Positions 60,474-64,000 of a DNA stretch of 64,000 bases are shown in pieces. Source of the stretch: Pseudoxanthomonas kaohsiungensis (GTDB taxonomy: Bacteria > Pseudomonadota > Gammaproteobacteria > Xanthomonadales > Xanthomonadaceae); NCBI RefSeq assembly GCF_010211765.1, contig NZ_PDWO01000016.1, positions 1 through 64,000 of the forward strand, given 5' to 3'. The notes below the pieces were generated by a model, which saw only the letters and a program-made list of their open reading frames with translations, was not told the DNA's origin and searched no databases. The position numbers and the translations under genes are program-made. Numbering within the stretch: the first letter of the stretch is position 1; each line of letters starts with the position of its first letter.

Positions 60474-61196
60474 CTACGTGGCGCGCAGCAGCGCCTCGAC
60501 CTCGGCCCGTGGCGGCAGCGACCAGTCCACTGGTCCCAGCCCGCGCCGGGCCAGGTACTCGTTGGCCGAGGCGAAGTGCCCGCAACCCAGGAACCCCCGG
60601 TGCGCCGACAGCGGCGAGGGATGCGGCGCCTTCAGTACCCGGTGGCGGCGCGGGTCGATGACCTTGCCCTTGGCCTGGGCATAACTGCCCCACAGCAGGA
60701 ACACCAGGCCTTCGCGTTCTTCGGCCAGGGCCTGGATGGCGTGGTCGGTGAATCCCTCCCAGCCTTTGCCCTGGTGGGCGCCGGCGCGTCCCTCTTCCAC
60801 GGTCAGTACCGCGTTGAGCAGCAGCACGCCGCGCCGGGCCCAGGGCAGCAGGCAGCCGTGCTCCGGGCGCGGCAACCCCAGGCTGGTTTCCAGTTCCTTG
60901 AAGATGTTGAGCAGCGACGGTGGCACCGGCACGCCCGGCAACACCGAGAAGCACAGGCCATGCGCCTGGCCGGGGCCGTGGTACGGATCCTGGCCGAGCA
61001 CCACGACCTTGACCTGCTCGAACGGGGTGGCGTCGAAGGCGGCGAAGATCTGCGGGCCCGGCGGGTAGATGCGCGCGCCGGCCGCCTTGCGCTGGCGCAG
61101 GAACTCCGACAGTGCCTGCATCTCCGGGCGCAGCAGCCAGTCGCCGATGCGCGCCTTCCAGGACGGTTCCAGCCGGATCCGGTCTTCGCCGCCCAC
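60474..61196 (-). CDS. ung: Uracil-DNA glycosylase
   Basis: A 240-residue family 1 UDG that excises uracil from DNA. The catalytic water-activating Asp is in [18 protein letters not shown] (D70) and the His in [33 protein letters not shown] is the Asn-containing uracil pocket. The start is GTG 61196, two bases past the response regulator stop; CTG at 61202 is an alternative. Confidence 0.95.
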   Translation of the reverse strand: MGGEDRIRLEPSWKARIGDWLLRPEMQALSEFLRQRKAAGARIYPPGPQIFAAFDATPFEQVKVVVLGQDPYHGPGQAHGLCFSVLPGVPVPPSLLNIFKELETSLGLPRPEHGCLLPWARRGVLLLNAVLTVEEGRAGAHQGKGWEGFTDHAIQALAEEREGLVFLLWGSYAQAKGKVIDPRRHRVLKAPHPSPLSAHRGFLGCGHFASANEYLARRGLGPVDWSLPPRAEVEALLRAT

Positions 61197-61198
61197 GG

Positions 61199-62038
61199 TC
61201 AGTTGGCGCGGCCGCCGTCCAGGCGCGCCACGCGCAGCTGGAACAGCACCTTGGTCACCAGCAGGCGTTCCTCGATGGGCTTCTGCACCAGGTCGTTGGC
61301 GCCGGCCTTGAGCAGTTCGGACTGGTTGTGGCGGTTGCCGTCGCCGGTCATCACCAGCACCGGCAGGCGGCGCTTGCCGTAGGCGAAGTCGATCCGGATG
61401 CGCTCGACCACGTCGCGCCCGCTCAGCTCGCCCTTCAGGGTCACGTCGGTGAGCACCAGGTCGATCCGGTCGGCGATGCGGCCCAGCGACTCGGCCGTCA
61501 GCAGGGCGAAGGCCTCCTCGGCAGTCAGCACATGGATGACCTTCAGCTGCTGGCGCTCGAGCATGCGCTTGGTGGCCTCGGCCACCACCCGGCTGTCCTC
61601 CACGTACAGCACGGTCGCGCCGACGATGGGTTGCGGCTGCACGTAGCCGCGGATGAACTCCGCCAGCGCGTCGTGGCCCTGCGACTTGTCGAAGTAGTCG
61701 GTGACGAACTCGGTGAAGCGGCGTTCGACCAGGTGCTGCTGGGCGTCGCCGGACACCACGATCACCGGCACGTAGGCCTGGCCGGCGGCTTCGCGCACGC
61801 TGCGCGCCAGCTCCAGGCCGTCCCCGTCGGGCAGCGACAGCGCGGTGGTGACCAGGTCGACCGCGCCGGCGTCGAGCGCGGTCCGCGCCTCGGCGATGCT
61901 GGCGCAGCCGACGACCTGCACGCCCGGCAGCTCGCGCGCGAGCACGTCGGCGATCAGCTTGCGCACCAGCTTGGAACCATCGGCGACCATCACCCGCGGC
62001 GCGTCGCTGATCAGATGCTTGAGCTCTTGTGCGGCCAT
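61199..62038 (-). CDS. Tandem-receiver response regulator with a defective first receiver
   Basis: A 279-residue protein with two CheY-like domains and no output domain. The first (about 14-130) has Ala66 at the phospho-acceptor position ([11 protein letters not shown]), though K118 remains; the second (about 141-275) is intact, with D146/147 (YVEDSR), D198 (VLTDVTL), and K in VQKPI. It likely passes a signal by protein contact. ATG 62038 overlaps the ftsX stop by one base. Confidence 0.9.
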   Translation of the reverse strand: MAAQELKHLISDAPRVMVADGSKLVRKLIADVLARELPGVQVVGCASIAEARTALDAGAVDLVTTALSLPDGDGLELARSVREAAGQAYVPVIVVSGDAQQHLVERRFTEFVTDYFDKSQGHDALAEFIRGYVQPQPIVGATVLYVEDSRVVAEATKRMLERQQLKVIHVLTAEEAFALLTAESLGRIADRIDLVLTDVTLKGELSGRDVVERIRIDFAYGKRRLPVLVMTGDGNRHNQSELLKAGANDLVQKPIEERLLVTKVLFQLRVARLDGGRAN

Positions 62039-62988
62039 CAGGTCTCCGTGGGCCGGGTCTGGCGCAGGAAATGTCCGGTGACCACCCGGGCCCCCAGCCA
62101 GCCGAGCAGGACAGTCCCCAGCAATACCATCCCGGAGTGCAGCGCATCCAGACCCTTGAGTGCGAACTGGCTCCCATAGCTGGCACTGAGTGCCGCCAGC
62201 GGCTCGCGCAGGGCCCAGCCCGCCGCCGCGATCAGGCCCAGCGCGAGCAGGCCCGCGCCCAACCCGTACCAGACGCCCAGGTAGAGGAACGGGCGCCGGA
62301 TGAAGCCGTCGCTGGCGCCCAGCAACTGCAGCACGCCGATCTCCTCGCGCCGCGACTGGATGTCCAGCCGCACCGTGTTGCCGACCACCAGCACCGCGCC
62401 CAGCCCCAGCAGCAGCGACAGCACCTGGACCACGCGCTCGCCGAAACGCAGCCAGCTGTCCAGGCGCTTGCGCCAGATCGCGTCGTGGTGGACCTGGTCG
62501 GCCTGCGGCAGCGCCTCCAGCGCGGCGACCAGGCCGGCGTCGTCGTCCCCGCGCGGCACCACGATCAGCAGGCTCGGCAGCGGGTTGTCGCCCAGCGCAT
62601 CCAGCGCCTCGCCCAGGCCGCTGCTCTCGCGGAAGCCGGCCAGCGCCTGCTCCGGCGTGCGCAGTTCCACCGAGGCGACGTCGCCGCGCCCGCGCAGGGT
62701 GCCGGCAATCCTTTCCGCAGCGGCCGCGTCCACGTCGGCCTTCAGGAACAGGTTGATCTCGCGCGACTGCTGCACGCTGCCGGCGAAGTGGCGCAGGTTG
62801 TCCATCACGATCGACAGCCCCAGCGGCAGCGCCAGGGCGAGCCCCATCACCGCGATGGTGAGCAGCGTGGCCCACGGCTTGCGCAGCGCGCGGCCCAGGC
62901 TGAAGGCCAGGCCGTGCAGATGCTGGTCGAACCAGACCCGCAGGCGCGATGGGGCCGCGGCGGGCCGGGCGGTCGTGTCGGCGCTCAT
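62038..62988 (-). CDS. ftsX: Cell division protein FtsX
   Basis: A 316-residue four-helix permease-like subunit of the FtsEX complex, which controls peptidoglycan hydrolases at the septum. It has the N-terminal [33 protein letters not shown], a periplasmic loop of about 65-175 and the late [29 protein letters not shown]. It overlaps ftsE by ATGA. Confidence 0.95.
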   Translation of the reverse strand: MSADTTARPAAAPSRLRVWFDQHLHGLAFSLGRALRKPWATLLTIAVMGLALALPLGLSIVMDNLRHFAGSVQQSREINLFLKADVDAAAAERIAGTLRGRGDVASVELRTPEQALAGFRESSGLGEALDALGDNPLPSLLIVVPRGDDDAGLVAALEALPQADQVHHDAIWRKRLDSWLRFGERVVQVLSLLLGLGAVLVVGNTVRLDIQSRREEIGVLQLLGASDGFIRRPFLYLGVWYGLGAGLLALGLIAAAGWALREPLAALSASYGSQFALKGLDALHSGMVLLGTVLLGWLGARVVTGHFLRQTRPTET

Positions 62989-63671
62989 TCGGCGAGGTCC
63001 TGCGGCGAGATGTCGTCGACCAGCCGCCCATGGTCGAGCACCAGCACCCGCCGGCGCATGCGTCGCAGCAGCGGCAGGTCATGGCTGACCACCAGCACGC
63101 TGGTGCCGCGGTCGGGCAGGCCGGCGAACAGCTCCATGATCTCCGCCGACAGGGTCGGGTCGAGGTTGCCGGTCGGCTCGTCGGCCACCAGCAGGCGCGG
63201 CTCGGCGATGATCGCCCGCGCGATCCCCACGCGCTGCTGTTCGCCCGCCGACAGCTGGGTCGGCAATGCCTTCTCGCGGTGGCCCAGGCCCATGCGCTCG
63301 AGCACCGAGCGCACCCGCTTGCCGATGTCCGCGCGGCGGGTGCCGCGCAGGATCAGGGGCAGCGCCACGTTCTCGCCGACGCTGCGGTCGGTGAGCAGCC
63401 GGTGGTCCTGGTAGACCACGCCGACATCGCGGCGGTGCAGCGCGACCTTGCCGCCACGCACGCGCTGCAGGTTGCGCTCGCCGAACACGACCGCACCCTT
63501 GCTCGGCCGTTCGGACAGGTGGATCAGCCGCAGCAGCGTGCTCTTGCCCGCGCCGGAGTGGCCGGTGACGAACAGCATCTCGCCTTCGTCCACGCCGAAA
63601 CTCACGTCCACCAGCGCCTGGTGGCCGCCGGGATAGTGCTTGCTGACGTTCTCGAATCGCAGGACGCTCAT
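62985..63671 (-). CDS. ftsE: Cell division ATP-binding protein FtsE
   Basis: A 228-residue ABC ATPase: Walker A GHSGAGKSTLLRLI, Q-loop VVYQDHRLL, signature LSAGEQQRVGIARA, Walker B LLVADEPTGNLD, and H-loop VVSHD. With FtsX it drives septal amidase activation. Start at MSVLRFENVS (ATG 63671), since upstream residues are not conserved-looking. Confidence 0.96.
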   Translation of the reverse strand: MSVLRFENVSKHYPGGHQALVDVSFGVDEGEMLFVTGHSGAGKSTLLRLIHLSERPSKGAVVFGERNLQRVRGGKVALHRRDVGVVYQDHRLLTDRSVGENVALPLILRGTRRADIGKRVRSVLERMGLGHREKALPTQLSAGEQQRVGIARAIIAEPRLLVADEPTGNLDPTLSAEIMELFAGLPDRGTSVLVVSHDLPLLRRMRRRVLVLDHGRLVDDISPQDLAE

Positions 63672-63867
63672 GCCGCGATTATGTCGGAGCGCCCTGCCGC
63701 GCGCGACAGGGGCGGCAACCGGCGCCGCTGAGGTCGCCTCCTGCTTCGTCGCGTAGGCCATTCGTGGGCGCCACGACGGTACCGCGGGGGCGTCGCCGGT
63801 GCCGACGGCGACGCGTCGCGGGCAGGCTCGGCCCGTGCGGGCTGGGCTGCCTGCAAGTAGCGGCGGA

Positions 63868-64000
63868 TCAGCCGCCCGGGACCAGCGAACGCAGCTTGCG
63901 GCCGATGCGGCTGAGCAGCGAATCCTTCTTGCCGGACTCGACCGGTGCCTGGCGCAGCGCCGGGACCTGCGACGGCGCGGTGGTCTGCGGATCGGCGGCC
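63868..64000 (-). CDS. C-terminal end of an unidentified protein, cut by the window edge
   Basis: The frame encodes DPQTTAPSQVPALRQAPVES, then GKKDSLLSRIGRKLRSLVPGG and TGA at 63868-63870. The Pro/Gln-rich run plus a basic amphipathic tail is typical of a disordered C-terminus, for example of a helicase or ribonuclease, but I cannot identify the gene. The 196 bases between it and ftsE hold no other gene. Confidence 0.6.
   Translation of the reverse strand, partial: AADPQTTAPSQVPALRQAPVESGKKDSLLSRIGRKLRSLVPGG

Noticed and set aside
61199-63082. A continuous minus-strand frame from the response regulator through ftsX
   Set aside because: The upstream part is the out-of-frame shadow of ftsX; ATG 62038 is in the correct place for the response regulator.

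Overview
The window is a GC-rich chromosomal segment from a gammaproteobacterium, most likely a member of the Xanthomonadaceae (Lysobacter/Luteimonas/Pseudoxanthomonas-like). This rests on GTAG-type REP hairpins between genes, a monothiol glutaredoxin fused to a rhodanese domain, tandem DsbA proteins, and an ftsE-ftsX block near rpoH. The genus is not fixed by anything I can see. No rRNA, tRNA or CRISPR array was recognised. Nearly all DNA is coding, with about 58 genes and short gaps.

Left end (1-4.9 kb): the tail of an IS3-family element and a REP cluster precede a minus-strand bacteriocin (microcin-like) cluster. In transcription order this encodes a double-glycine precursor peptide (4554-4748), a CPBP-family membrane protease that is the immunity candidate (3893-4570), a C39-peptidase ABC transporter (1703-3853) and an HlyD adaptor (447-1706). 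The part around the CPBP gene is visibly AT-richer than its surroundings, which fits horizontal acquisition. This is the strongest candidate for an undescribed system here.

4.9-13.3 kb: maeB (malic enzyme) is divergent from a five-gene D-amino-acid operon: a D-threonine-aldolase-like PLP enzyme, a GntP permease, an RpiR regulator, an N-acyl-D-amino-acid deacylase and RidA. 13.3-30.2 kb holds housekeeping and metabolic genes: DUF1704, RsgA, an alpha/beta hydrolase, alaA, a GDSL hydrolase, a methyltransferase, a NAD-binding protein, a polysaccharide deacetylase, the Grx4-HesB-like-rhodanese fusion, DUF924, an amidohydrolase pair, DUF1761, a DsbA-like isomerase, DegV and a diphthine-ammonia-ligase-like PP-loop protein.

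30.4-33 kb is the formaldehyde detoxification operon frmR-adhC-fghA, with a clear FrmR-type operator. 33-50.8 kb carries an HD-GYP protein, another amidohydrolase, a Met-rich secreted protein, gshA, a VIT1/CCC1-type transporter, engB, cytochrome c4, two DsbAs, an EEP-family nuclease/phosphatase, an SDR, a small lipoprotein, sppA, a MATE exporter, a DUF3667 protein and a sigma-like/membrane fusion protein.

50.8-64 kb: an AT-rich gap with an inverted pair of consensus DnaA boxes precedes priA. It is followed by a NYN-domain protein, an MFS transporter, a type-II NADH dehydrogenase-like protein, a TRIC/UPF0126 protein, rpoH with a terminator, doxX-pirin, and an ftsE-ftsX-response regulator-ung operon. 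The right edge cuts a minus-strand gene of unknown function.

REP elements of two families sit at gene ends. In three cases the stop codon of the gene is the TAG inside the GTAG of the REP.
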